DNA from: Cercospora beticola
Taxonomy: Eukaryota > Ascomycota > Dothideomycetes > Mycosphaerellales > Mycosphaerellaceae
Length of the DNA: 64,000 bases
Assembly: GCF_033473495.1 (NCBI RefSeq)
Contig: NC_088937.1
Span: 3,844,001 to 3,908,000, forward strand
Direction of reading: 5' to 3'
Positions 1 through 10,985 of the stretch are shown here, piece by piece. Every line of letters begins with the position of its first letter. The stretch's first letter is position 1. The position numbers and the translations under genes were made by a program. The notes under the pieces were generated by a model. That model had not been told where the DNA came from. It saw only the letters and a list, made by a program, of their open reading frames with translations, and ran no database searches.

Positions 1-1436
1 GCGTCCTGGCTGCAGTCTGCCCTTTTGGACGACGGTAGATGGATCAATGGTGATGGTGCCAACTTCAGATGCGCAAATGATGCGATCATCATCGAGAACG
101 TAGTATCTGCAAGGACGCAGACCATTTCGGTCAAGGTTGGCACCGCAGTAGCGGCCATCCGAGAATGTGAAGAGGGCTGGACCGTCCCAAGGCTCCATCA
201 TGCATGCTGCCCACTCGTAGAAGGCTTGCTTCGCACCATCAATGGTCTCGTTGCCCTGCCATGCCTCGGGCACCATCAGCATCACGGCTTCTGGCAGAGA
301 GAGGACGCCGTTGATCGTAAGCAGCTCGAGAACGTTGTCAAAAGCAGCAGAATCAGAGCCGCCATCCTCGATAATTGGGTAGAGCGATTCCAGATCATCG
401 CCGAACCACTCGGACTTGAGCACACCCTCGCGAGCACGCATCCAGTTCTTGTTGCCTCGAAGCGTGTTGATTTCTCCGTTGTGTGCTGCCCATCGGAGTG
501 GCTGGGCTCTGTCCCAAGATGGGAATGTGTTGGTCGAGAATCGAGAGTGCACCAATGCAAAGTGACCCTCGTAATCGACGTTGACCAGATCATGGTAGTA
601 GTCGTAGACCTGAACTGGCGAAAGCTGTCCCTTGTAGACAATGTTCTTGTTGCTCAGAGAGCAAATGTAGAACCAGTTGTGCAGACCAATAATGTGGGTT
701 GCACGCTTTCGGAGCACGTACAGCTGTCTCTCGAACACCTGCTCGTCGTACTTCTCGTTGAAGTCGGCTGGAACTTCCTTCCCTGTGCCGTAGACTGACT
801 TGGAGACAACGAAAGGCTGCAGAATGATCGGCTCTCGCGAGCTGGCTGCTGGGCCGAGGAGTGTGCTGTCCTTTGGCACCTCTCGCCACCCAAGCACCCG
901 CAGGTCGAGTTGGTCTGCAATGTCTTCGAATTGTGCGAGCGTCTCCTTCAATGCCTCCTCTTCAGGCTTGAAGAAAACGTTGCCCACGGCGTATTTGCCA
1001 AGCTCTGGTAGCTGGAAACCCTGCTCTCGCTCAAAGTTTTTGACGAAAAACTTGTGTGGGATGGAAGTCATGACGCCAGCGCCATCACCGTCTCGTGCAT
1101 CTGAACCCACCGCACCTCGATGGGTCATGTTGCAGAGCAGGTTGCGTGCTGCCACTCGTTAGCCTATTGTCGCCACATGCTATTTCTTCGATCTCAATGC
1201 TCACCATCTGTGACGATTTTGTGGCTCGGCTTGCCCTTGATGTGGGCAGCGAAACCGACACCGCAAGCATCCTTCTCAAGCTCTGGGTCGTAAAGACCCT
1301 GCTTCAATGGCAGCGCACCAGCCCATGACTTATTCTCGGGCGTGTTCTGGTAAGGATAGACATTGACGGGCTCTTCTTCAATCTCGTGGTCGTCGGCTGG
1401 TGGCTTTACATCGTCGGCGAAGGAGACTCGACCCAT
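1..1436 (-). CDS. GLT1: Glutamate synthase (GOGAT), N-terminal part, runs off the window
   Basis: This is the 5' part of the large fungal NAD(P)H-dependent glutamate synthase, which makes two glutamates from glutamine and 2-oxoglutarate. Exon 1 is 1205-1436, a 56 bp intron (GTGAGC...CAG) is 1149-1204, and exon 2 runs from 1148 past position 1. About 460 of roughly 2,100 residues are present. The class II glutamine amidotransferase domain is visible. The propeptide is followed by KDACGVGF, whose Cys58 is the expected N-terminal nucleophile after processing. Further on come [13 protein letters not shown] and the [19 protein letters not shown] region, both family hallmarks. Reading the intron out restores [15 protein letters not shown], which fixes the splice sites. 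The start is the first ATG before the propeptide. Family identity is certain; the cofactor (NADH or NADPH) cannot be judged from this part. Confidence 0.96.
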
Positions 1437-4042
1437 TCTATCGGCGTAATGCCGAATGGTTCGAGGATGGGGTTGGTGTCGCTCGTTGCGGATCGGCAGT
1501 GTACAGAGCTCGCGTCTGCTATCGGGTGGTGTGAAGTGTGAGGGCGTGTGTGCAGCGCTATTTGGTGGGAAGAGGAGTTAGTGCTGAATGAGAAGGTATG
1601 TAGAGAACGCCACCACTCGTGACAATAATGGCCAGATGGGTGAATGTGCTTTCTTTCACGTTGACGGGAGTCCGGGCAGAAGCGGAGGGGAGCAGGTGGA
1701 ATTTCAGCAGCGGAAGCGGTCGAGATGCGGGATCGGCCAGGGTAGGTGCAGAAAGTAAAGCTCGCGCTGGAGGCAGGTAGAGCCAAGTCGTGGTGCAGCG
1801 GTTCTTGGTGAAACGGGATCTGCGGAGAGATGATGTCGACGACTGTGTTGCTCTGCACTCGGCGGCTTTCGGTTTGGGGAAAGAAGAAAGCAGCAGAGTT
1901 TCGCTGATTCGCGACCGATAAGGTATCGAGCGATGCGCAGCCGGAATGTAGCCTTTCGTGGGGGAGCAAGGCAGATCGCGAGTCGCAGACGGGTGCACGT
2001 GGCAAAGCAATAACACTTTCCGGGCTCGTGGCAAGGCGCGCAGACAGGCAATGGACGACCAACGATGGCGGAGGGAGGCAGGCAGCAGTCCTCGCGGCGT
2101 TTCAAGTGACTTACCCGTCAGAAGTGCGGTGAGGGAGCGGCAGCAGGGTGTGCGGTGCGAGTACAGTGTGCCGGAGAGGGAGGAGAGGGAGCGGTAACGA
2201 GAGAAAGACAGTGATTGCGCGCGGGCACCGTGGCTTTTCTCTACAACCAAGCCGTTGTGCAGTGGGGATCGAGTGAAATGCGCCTAACTGCAATTATACC
2301 GTCTCCACCTCCTCCAAGCAGCCGCTGTCGCTGCTGCTCAGGGCAACGCCTGCTGGCCGCTGGACAGCAAATGCTTGCTCGGCTCGGACGGTGGCTGCTG
2401 TGCTGCTGGCCGACTAACTACTGCGCTGCGCTGGGTGCAGCGAGAAGCCGTCTGCTCAACGAATATGACCACGCTACGCCTCTCTCAATGGATGACACTC
2501 ACATCCCACCTCGGCCATCTACCGAACTCCCAATTTCTCCAGACGGCCTCCCTGACTCGCCCTCTTCATCTTGACCACTGCCACCCGCGTGCTTGGGTCG
2601 CCGTCGCATGGTGTGCTGCGCTGCGTGCACATCATTTCCGCGACGTGAGAGGCGACGTGGAGACTGCTGACCGACTCCACGTAGGCTCGGCCATACAGAC
2701 AGCTCTGGAAAATAATTGTCCTGTGCTACCCTGGCCTTCCCCAGCCTGGCCAGCGACGAGCTAGCATTTAGCCTCGCAGCTTCAACCTGCATGCCACGGC
2801 CTTAGTGGTCCTCGCCCACACCCTCCCAAGTCGCCTCTGCACGCTTGACGGCCACCTTCGCGCCTGTCGCAGCGCAGGCCCGAGTTCTCATTTGCCAACT
2901 GAATCTCGCTGCGAGCACAATGACTTCAGCGGGTGCAAGTGCCGTGAGATTGCCTTGCATATCGCGCCGCGAGCGCTGAGCTTCTCTCGCCCTAGCTTAT
3001 TCCCTCCCATGCCCATTGGCCGGAAATGCCCCCTCGCCTTTTTCCGTGGAGTAATTCGCACCTGTCACTCGGACCTGGCCACCTTATCGCTGCCACATGA
3101 AAGGCTCGATATAGGAAATGCTTGAACATAAACCACATGCGACCTGCATATGGATCTGCTCCCACCACAATTCTGCACACACCCCCCTTTCGCCGCATCA
3201 CCGCAAGTCATCATGACGGCGGGGACCTCTCCCAATGTATTGACACACATAAATGCATCATGTCTCGTACTTTCGACGCCAGCGAGGGCCGATCATCTTC
3301 CCTGGTCGTCCATCCGTCGAGCTGACAGCAACGGCAAAATGCTCGGCGGGAACTGCTGGTTCGAGTGAACGCGGAGATCGGGAGGATACGGAACAGCAAC
3401 GCGAGCCAGACAGAGACCACGATTCGCGACCGCAGGAAAATTTGCCCCTCCGCCCGATGTCGGACACATGTCAAATACACTCTAGTCGCAAGTCGTTTCG
3501 TACAATTATGCAGGATGGAGGCCACGGGAAGCAGAAATGGGCGAGGTGCGACGAACCGACCTACAGGAGCTTGCCTTTCACATGAGAGCGCCGCCCAGGG
3601 TCGATCGTCGAGACTAGTCGACCAGCTCGCGAAATCCCGACGTACTGCCTACACCTGACTTTCTTTCACTCGAGTGACAGGTGGGGAGATCAGCTGGCTC
3701 TGCAGAACACGACATGGCAAGAAAATCGAGCAAATGATGGGAGAGAGGAGCGAAGATCATTTCAGATGATGACTTTTCGTTTTGCTATGCGATGCTGTAC
3801 TCGTGGGCGAGTCTAGAGTCCTGCTGGACCCTCTCGCAATGCTCATGTTATTTTTGCACAGTCGGAATACTCGTCAAGAGCTATGCAATTCTGCTGAGCT
3901 CCGATATGCAAGACGTGTGTCGCACACTGGATGGCAGTTAGATCTGACTCTGGTTGGCACCCAGTGGCATGTGCGCACCCTACCGCGACTGCGACGTGGT
4001 TCGCAAGATGTGTAGAGATTGAGGTGTGGAGTGGAGGACTCT
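1437..4042. other. Long gene-free stretch upstream of glutamate synthase
   Basis: This 2.6 kb gap between the GOGAT start and the CHZ1 stop has ordinary base composition. Open frames here overlap on both strands, mostly lack ATG starts and resemble no family I know. It probably holds the GOGAT promoter and 5' leader plus the CHZ1 3' UTR. One GATA-factor-type site (CGATAAG, 1916-1922) lies about 480 bp upstream of the GOGAT start, the kind of site used by nitrogen regulators, but a single copy is weak evidence. Confidence 0.5.
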
Positions 4043-4476
4043 TCATTCCTCCATGGCGTCGTCGTCCTGGAAGTCCTCGTCGTCATCCTCATCCTCCTCC
4101 TCAGGCAGCTCCTTTGCGGCCTCGGCGTAGTCGATGTTCTTGCCGCGAGTGCGGCTTGCAACGATGTTGTCCTGATCGATCTCCTCCATGTTGTCCTCAT
4201 CGACGTCCTCTGGCTCGCCTGTTCGCAGTGGTTAGTTGTCGGGTCGATTCGTGTCGCTGGAGATACCGCACTCACCCTCGCCCTGCACTCGAATTAGCTT
4301 CATCGTCAGATCAAGTCGTCCAGTCGCAAACTCACCTCTTCCTCGCTGTTCTCCGAGTCGTCCTCGTCCATGGCCTCGTTCATGGCGGCGGCCTTGCCCT
4401 TGCCCTTGTCAAAAGAGCCAGTGTCCATCTGAGTGTCGGCGCCCTCCTCAGCCTTGGTTGCGTCCTGAGCGCTCAT
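4043..4476 (-). CDS. CHZ1: Histone H2A.Z-specific chaperone CHZ1
   Basis: CHZ1 binds H2A.Z-H2B dimers in the nucleus and hands them to the SWR1 remodeller. I read three exons: 4336-4476, a 7-nt microexon at 4276-4282, and 4043-4218. The introns are 53 bp (4283-4335) and 57 bp (4219-4275), giving 107 aa. The protein has an acidic N-terminal half, then the CHZ motif (EEIDQDNIV...RTRGKNIDYAEAA, residues about 61-84), then an acidic tail (EEEDEDDDEDFQDDD), as in the yeast protein. Skipping the microexon breaks the frame, and reading through the first donor meets a stop within nine codons. The ATG at 4476 sits in an AAAG-ATG context. An upstream in-frame ATG at 4647 would add a low-complexity leader and is less likely. 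The gene is divergent from CTF4. Confidence 0.9.
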
Positions 4477-4636
4477 CTTTGCGGGGTTGTTCGTGGTTGT
4501 TGGTTGTGGATGTAGTGCTGCAGCAGCTGCTTGATTGTCAGATGAAAAACAAGAAGTCGCCGCGACGTTAACACTGACCGTTGAAGAGACTGTCGCAAAT
4601 CGTCGTTGTCCGGCGGTAAGTGTTTGTTGTGCGGTG

Positions 4637-4707
4637 TTTGGCGCCAATGAGTTCAGCGGTTGCGCGACGCGGGAGTGGCCGCCACTTTCGACGCGCCTGC
4701 CACGCGT
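4637..4707. promoter_or_regulatory. Shared CHZ1/CTF4 promoter with E2F-like and MCB-like boxes
   Basis: The two start codons are 291 bp apart. Between them lie TTTGGCGC (4637-4644, E2F-type consensus), two ACGCG cores (4667-4671 and 4691-4695) and a perfect ACGCGT (4702-4707, MluI cell-cycle box). In yeasts MBF uses ACGCGT to drive S-phase genes, which suits CTF4. The sites are seen directly; the regulation is inferred. Confidence 0.5.
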
Positions 4708-4767
4708 GTCGCGTCTTCAGCCAGACCTCCCTTCCAGATTTCCTGCACATCGCGACAACAAGACAAT

Positions 4768-7419
4768 ATGGCGGCACTGCGAGGAAGACCAGCCCGTGAG
4801 TGTGACAACTGCGACTTCAGATGCATTGCTAAGACATACCGTAGACGCCCCAGGGCCGACCTTCTTCAGCTATACGCCAAACGGGAAGCAACTCATCACA
4901 GCGGGCCTCAATGGAGCTGTACGAATCTTCGATCATGGCTCAGACGATGAGCCTGCGATCATTGATGTCACCACCGAGAATCACTTGGCCGTGGTCGCCT
5001 CCAATGACTTTTTTATCATTGGAGCCGAGACAGGCGAAGTGACCAAGTACAATCTGATCACCAAAAGAATGGATGAAGTCCTCGTGCGTTGCACTGCACC
5101 TGTACGAGATCTTGCACTCAGTCCCGATGGTCAATGGGTTGCCGTTGCTAGCGAGTGAGTTCGGCACAGATGGTCGTGATCACCGGCACTGACCTTTGCG
5201 CAGCGAGCACGATGTTAAGATTGTCAATACCAGCGACATGACCAACATCATGGTACTTCGTGACCACTTACGACCTGTCAAACAAATTTCATTTGATGTC
5301 AGTGGGACCACACTCGCAGCTTCATGCACCGATGGCATGATCTACATGTACTCCTTGAGCTCGGAGCAGCCGCAACTTGTGAAGCGAGTGGATAACATGA
5401 TCGGAATGGAGCGTTCAGATTCTGAGGCTAACATTCGGGTTGCATGGCATCCTGATGGTAGAGCATGGGTTGTACCTACACCCACAAGAGGCAAGTCTTC
5501 CCTTTCAACCCTCGTCTGCAGCGCTAATTCAACGCCTAGATCTGCAAGTGGTCTCTCGCAGCGACTGGTCACGGCAGAAAGCCTTCAGCGGTGGGCACAA
5601 AGCCGCAATCACAGCAACAGCCTGGTCGAAAAACGGTGCACTTCTCATCTCAGCAGATCTTGACAAGAACCTCGTGCTGTGGGATACCAGATCTCAACGG
5701 ATCCTCAAAACGTACAACGATGTTCGCGATGTCATTCTGGATGTGCAATTCCACCCCAAAGACAACGTGCTTTCCTACACTAACAGCAATGGCGAACTCT
5801 TCATTCGCGAAGACTTTGTGCCAGAGTCACATAGATACCTGCTCAAAGTCGGCATGCAATCGGCTCCGCTCAGCAACGACCCTCTGGGCGAAGTCTCTGG
5901 CAATGCACGGAGGCCTATCTCGAACGGCGCGAAGGCCAACGACCACAGGCGAGGAGCCGAAGGAGATGAGTTGGACTTGCTTCTCGACCCGGACGCAATG
6001 TCCATGGACGGTGAAGACAATTTCATCGAGGACGACGATGGAGCTGGATATGCCGAAGAACCAAACCGGTACGGCAAGCGTGCAGCGGACTCGATCAAAC
6101 AGCCACAAGCGAAGCGTCAAGCAGCATATGGTGCCTGGCAGCCGCAGATACACGAGTCGTTCCAGCCAGGCAGCACACCGTGGAAAGGTAATCGACGTTA
6201 TTTGTGTCTGAACCTTACTGGATTTGTCTGGACAGTGGACCAAGAGACGCATCATACTGTAACTGTCGAGTTCTACGATCGCGAAGAGCATCGAGACTTT
6301 CACTTTACAGATCCATATCGGTACGACAAGGCTTGTCTCAACGAGAAGGGTTCGCTGTTCTCGTGTCCGCCTGCACGAGATCACCCAGCTGTCGTATACT
6401 ATCGACCACACGAGACCTGGACGGCTCGCGTGGACTGGCGGACACAGTTGCCGCCGGGCGAGGAAGTGACATCGTTGTCCCTCAGCGACACTTGTGTGGT
6501 CGCGACTACATCCGCTGGCCTCGTCCGTGTGTACAGCTTGTTCGGTTTGCCGATGAAGGTCTATCGTCAGAAGTCCACTCCAGCCGTCACCTGTGCAAGC
6601 TGGCGGGACTATGTGATGACTGTCGGCAATGGGCCTGTTGGTGGCGATGGCACGACTCGTCTGCTCTATACGATTGAGAACATCAAGCGGGATGAGACTT
6701 TCCAGAGTGAAGACATACTCGCATTGCCCGAAGGCGCAGAGCTCAAGAGCATCTTCTTCAGCGATAGAGGAGATCCCTGCGCTTACGACAGCGACGGCGT
6801 TCTACTCGTTTTGCAGCACTGGCGGAGGCCAGGACAAGCGAAGTGGGTTCCCCTTCTCGATACTAGGACCATGGATCGTCTGGCCGATGGGAAGAAAGAA
6901 GAGAGCTATTGGCCGGTCGCTGTCGCTGGCGATCGATTCCATTGCATCATCCTGAAGGGCGGTGAACAGTATCCCTACTTTCCACGACCACTGTTGTCCG
7001 ATTTCGAGTTCAGAGTACCCGTATCGTCGCATGTCGCTGCTGATAGTGAGGAAGACAAGGAAGTGGCCCTCGTGCGAGGCTTCGAAGAGCAATACGTTCG
7101 CAGTTCGCTTCAACTATCTCTGATCCAAGACTTGGTCGAGAACACAAACGCGACCTCCAAACAAAAGACAGAGGTCGGCGTCATGGAGCGAGAGGTTGAC
7201 AAAGTTTTGCTGCAGCTCCTCGCATCGGAGTGCCGAGAGGGTGAGGAACGTGGCATGAAGGCGCTCGAGATCGCCTCACTCATGAAGGACCGCACTGGCA
7301 AGATGCTGGAGGCCGCCAGCAAGGTCGCGCAACGATTCCAGCGCGACATCCTCAACGAGAGGATCATCGAACTTGCTGAGCGTCGTGTTGTTGGGCTGAG
7401 AGACGATGACGACCCGTGA
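4768..7419 (+). CDS. CTF4: Replisome hub Ctf4/Mcl1/AND-1 (DNA polymerase alpha-binding protein)
   Basis: Ctf4 trimers link the CMG helicase to DNA polymerase alpha-primase and support sister-chromatid cohesion. There are four exons: 4768-4795, 4845-5154, 5204-5490 and 5540-7419, giving 834 aa. Introns 1 and 2 are GT-AG. Intron 3 (5491-5539) is a GC-AG intron (donor GCAAGT), which alone restores PTPTRDLQVVSR. N-terminal WD40 repeats span about residues 1-310, an acidic linker (DELDLLLDPD, near 351) follows, and the SepB/Ctf4 middle domain starts near 427 (RRYLCLNLTGFVWTVD). A C-terminal helical bundle, the expected partner-peptide platform, runs from about 720 to 834. There is no C-terminal HMG box, unlike animal AND-1. 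The first exon of 28 nt is short, but RPAHAPGPTFFSY matches how the family begins. It shares a divergent promoter with CHZ1. Confidence 0.95.
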
Positions 7420-8415
7420 AACATCTAAAGTGCAACTTTTCTGTTCAGACAGGGCTCAGGAAAAGGCGTCCAAGTGATTCGCGATCATGTGGGGGTTTGG
7501 TGTGGGAAAGTGTTGTGCTTGATCAGTCAGATCCGCGATCGCTCATATGGCTTGGCTGTTTTGGTCCAGCCACGTCTACAAGCGGCGTACAGCTTACCGC
7601 ATGAGCAAGATTGGGAAGACTCGCCACATTGTGCAACCACTGCCTTGTGCCTTCGTCGGCGGATCGGCTGTTCTTTACCAGACGCGTACGCGCGTGGCCC
7701 GAAGAGCCATGCAAAACGATTGGAGAGCGGGTGTGGGATACAACAGAGGCCACTCTGTCTGCTCCCGTCATGTATGAGAGGCCGCACCGAACGCACAGCC
7801 CCTTCGACCGAGCTCGCTCTTTGGCAATGACCGACAGGGTCGTACGGATACGTGCAGTCACTTCGCCCCAATGTAGCAAACAATCACCCATGCAAGACGG
7901 AATCTTGACCGGCCGAGGCGTTTAGGTGCTCACCGTGGCAATGCAAAGTGGTCATGCTCCAGTCATGGCGCACGCATGCCGGATCCGCTGTGCACATGAG
8001 GTGTGGCAACAGTAAAATTTTCTTCTCAATGCAGCAAACTAGGATGCCCAGTGCGGATCACTGTTGAGTAGCCCCAATCGCACTCCATCGGGCACGCTCG
8101 CCTTACGCCAGCAACAGCCACACTGACCGGTTCGGGTTTGTACATCACCGCAATTAATCCCATTGTATTGCACCGATACCAGCTGCCGCATCCGTTGGCG
8201 CACGCACAGCGATCCGATCATGACTCGTCAAATGCCGACACGTGTAGTCCAGTTTGGTGAAGTGGAGGGGAACGCCGGCCCTCAGTAGCACAGTGACCAG
8301 TTCCGTGCAGGCGTCCTACTGACCTGCCTCCACCCCACGGCCGACCTGCATCCCCGTCAGTCGTGGCACACAGCACGAAGGCAATCCCGCCCGCAAGGCG
8401 TTCGTGACATGAGCG
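7420..8415. other. Intergenic: CTF4 3' flank and promoter of the next gene
   Basis: Open frames overlap on both strands over 7523-7925 but have no family resemblance, so I treat this as non-coding. No tRNA or repeat was recognised. Confidence 0.5.
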
Positions 8416-8423
8416 CATAAAAG
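8416..8423 (+). promoter_or_regulatory. TATA-like box
   Basis: CATAAAAG lies 222 bp before the ATG at 8638. An initiation site about 30 bp downstream would fall after the upstream ATG at 8428, arguing that 8638 is the real start and that the leader is about 190 nt. Confidence 0.4.
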
Positions 8424-8637
8424 GAGCATGCCCCGGGTTCCTACAGCGTCTTTCTCCCTTAGTTTCTCGACTCCGACTCTCAGTTCGCTCCTTAATCAAA
8501 CAGTAACGCATCACGCATCTAATACTTTCAAGACACAATACAAGCGATTGTACGTCACAGGATCATCAGTCCCACTCGCCACACCGAGTCGCAAAAAGTT
8601 TGAGCTTGCCTGTCCCAAAGACCAAGGCAACGCCGCA

Positions 8638-9045
8638 ATGGCCCACCACCTCATCAATCCCTGGAGTGCCACAAACTTCCAATTGTTCGGCGGCCCCTAC
8701 GACGAAGAATACATGACCTACTGGTCGAATGGCGGCTATGGCGGTGGCTACGGCGGCTATAACTACCCCATGATGATGTGGCAGAACGGCTACAATCGTG
8801 GCATGTACGACCGTGACATGTATGCATACTTGTATGGAAGAGGGAGAAATCGTCACCACAGAAGAGCTATACGTTACCATCAAGACATACATGGAAACGG
8901 AAACATCAACAACGGTCGCATCGCACACTTCGCGGGTATGGGGCCTTTCGGGGTTCTTGCTGCGCCAGAGCGGTTTGGTGGAGGGGCGGAGCTCATGGGT
9001 ATGGCAATGGGCAGTCCCTTTGGGGGGATTATGAATATTTGGTAG
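8638..9045 (+). CDS. Small Gly/Tyr/Met/Asn-rich protein of unknown function
   Basis: This is an intron-less frame of 135 aa that I do not recognise. The start is MAHHLINPWSATNF, in a GCAATGG context. An in-frame ATG at 8428 would add 70 residues of low-complexity sequence but lies too close to the TATA-like box at 8416. Residues about 31-65 are built of Gly, Tyr, Met and Asn (GGYGGGYGGYNY, then MMMWQNGYNRGMYDRDMYAYLYGRG). A basic patch (RNRHHRRAIRYH) follows, then a Gly/Met-rich tail ending GGIMNIW. There is no signal peptide or membrane segment. The composition resembles prion-like or RNA-granule-type low-complexity proteins, but that is only an analogy. The TATA-like box and long leader suggest a regulated, possibly stress-type, gene. 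Confidence 0.6.
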   Translation: MAHHLINPWSATNFQLFGGPYDEEYMTYWSNGGYGGGYGGYNYPMMMWQNGYNRGMYDRDMYAYLYGRGRNRHHRRAIRYHQDIHGNGNINNGRIAHFAGMGPFGVLAAPERFGGGAELMGMAMGSPFGGIMNIW

Positions 9046-9578
9046 GATGGGAGAGTCGGAGAATGGAGTGAAAGTGTACTGATGAAGGTGAACGGCTGTT
9101 GATGTGATGTTTCCAGCCTCTCGGCTGTTGCGTGCGAAGATGAATGGATGAGCACATGCGAGGAAGCAATTCTGTTGATGTGAATGGCATAAGATATATT
9201 GTCTTTCGGATTTTGTTTGATGGGCTTTTTGGTATAGGGATTGAGGTCTCATGTCGTGAATATCGTCACGCTCGATGTTTGTTGAAGTAGAGTGTAGTAA
9301 GAAGTTTCTCGTAGCTGAATGTTCGCTTTTCTTCTTTGCCCTACGCAAAGCGTGCTGATGCAGAACTACGCCACTGTTGCCTTTCATCAGGCGATTACTT
9401 AGCTGCTCAGCTGTGGAAGACCAGCGGGTCTTCGTGTATGCCAGGCTTTTGCATGCTGGACTACTTCAATGCTTTCTCCCGCCAAATTGCCTCCGTCCAT
9501 GCTGGCAGTCTTGCTTGCGTCTTCCCAAGTGCTGTTCCACTTTTCGAAGTGCCAATCGTGACTCTCCATGCGTAGGTC
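9046..9578. other. Convergent 3' flanks
   Basis: This is the space between the ends of the small Gly/Tyr-rich gene and the first F-box gene. I see no gene or repeat in it. Confidence 0.5.
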
Positions 9579-10625
9579 CTACCATGGGCCAGAACCCACC
9601 ATGACCGTCTCAAAAGGGCTCTCCTGCTCCACAGTTTCCAGTTCCCAAGCAAACGCCTCCTTTGGCTCGTTGTCTCCGTGCGAGGACCCGTCTGCAACGT
9701 GATCCCATGTCTTGCGTGCTGTGATGATGTGGTCGATCTGGTCGTCCATGGAGTGTGGGTTGTTCATCACCGCGAGCATTTCCCAGCCGGTGACGTGGTC
9801 AAGCACGCTCTCCGGGCAGACGCGCCACAACGGAAATCCGGCGAGTGTCACTTGCAGGGAGACGAGCGGCTTTGCAGGGCTGCATGTGAGTAGTTGCCTA
9901 CTCAACAAAGCACCTGCAAATTCGCGAAGAGCACCGAAGCGGACACCAAGCCCCGGACCTTCGAGCAGAGCAGGAGTCTCAACGGCAGCGAATCCATCCT
10001 CCCAGGCCTTTGCGCCGAGTTCTTTGCATGGTGGATGGGTGAGGAGCATCTGCGCGTAGCAGTTGCTGTAGACCTGCAGCGCCTGTGTCGTGTACATCTT
10101 CGCAGCCTTTGCAACCCTGGATTTGCTTACTCTGAAATGAGTACTAGTACCAGGGAGACTGAGGTTAGAGAAGTCTTGAGGATCCTCTCCGCAGTTCACG
10201 CCCATGTAAGAGCGACGAATTTTCGTGTCGAAAGGTGCCCATTCCCAGAAGCGCTTTTCGGTTGCAAAGATCCTGATGGGGCACGTCAGCGGTTACAATG
10301 CGATAACAGATAGCTGCACTTACGACATGAGGAACGGATTCATGAGCGGGCGCACAACTTCGCCGTCTTCGCAACGCTTCCATTCCGCACCAGCCCAGAC
10401 AGTCTCGTGGTATACGACGTCCTTGTCGGTAGCCGGCTCCAGAAACAGCACCTTCTTGATGTTGCTTGAGCCCTGCACGACGTCACGGAAGTGAGTGTCG
10501 ACACGCTGGCAGAGCAGGATGTCGCGCAATGGGAGGTGCATGATGACTTCTTCGAGCAGCTCTGGTATCTTGAGCGGCGATGGCTTTGGCAGCGGCGGCT
10601 TGCCTGAAGGAGGCGGCATTGCCAT
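9579..10625 (-). CDS. F-box protein, tandem paralogue 1
   Basis: There are two exons, 10324-10625 and 9579-10272, separated by a 51 bp intron (GTAAGT...CAG, branch-like GCTGACG), giving 331 aa. Near the N terminus is an F-box (IPELLEEVIMHLPLRDILLCQRV, about residues 19-41, continuing through HFRDVVQGSSNIKKVLF). This is the usual fungal layout in which the F-box docks on Skp1 and the rest selects targets for SCF ubiquitin ligases. The remainder has no recognisable repeat and ends ETVMVGSGPW. The neighbouring gene at 10986-12026 is a clear paralogue in the same orientation, with the same F-box, intron position, WEMLAVMN segment and C-terminal signature. The substrate is unknown. Confidence 0.85.
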
Positions 10626-10985
10626 CGCGAGCGGTCGGTCTCGGTGGTAAGTCGAGAGGGGTGGATGTTGTTGGTAACGTGTTTGTTGTTGACAGAGAAC
10701 GCGAGAAATTGAACCGCGCAGTCGCGCTAGCTAATGCAATTCAGCTGCTAGCGCGCTTCACTTCACTTCGTGTGCAGAACGGTACTCACTATCTTATGCG
10801 AACAAGTCTCTGTCTTCGCGTTAAGACCGTCGTTACAAAGAGGCTCTCATGCTTCATTCTTTGAATCTTCATGCGAAGCCTGCCTTCTTCCGGTCCCCCC
10901 GTCCAACGCTTTATCTGCGGCACGATCCCATTCTTTGCGTACTCGTGGAGGTCTCTCTGCAGCACAAATTGTCCTCGCGCAGTCT
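10626..10985. other. Spacer between the F-box paralogues
   Basis: This 360 bp spacer holds the promoter of paralogue 1 and the 3' flank of paralogue 2. No separate gene is seen. Confidence 0.5.

Noticed and set aside
25..798. 257-codon plus-strand frame
   Set aside because: It lies entirely antisense to the glutamate synthase exon, whose protein is unmistakable.
1406..2250. Long minus-strand frames upstream of glutamate synthase
   Set aside because: Overlapping frames of Ser/Pro/Arg-rich sequence with no family signal; probably leader and promoter.
8566..9387. 273-codon minus-strand frame
   Set aside because: Antisense shadow of the small Gly/Tyr-rich gene; its His/Val repeats mirror the opposite strand's repeats.
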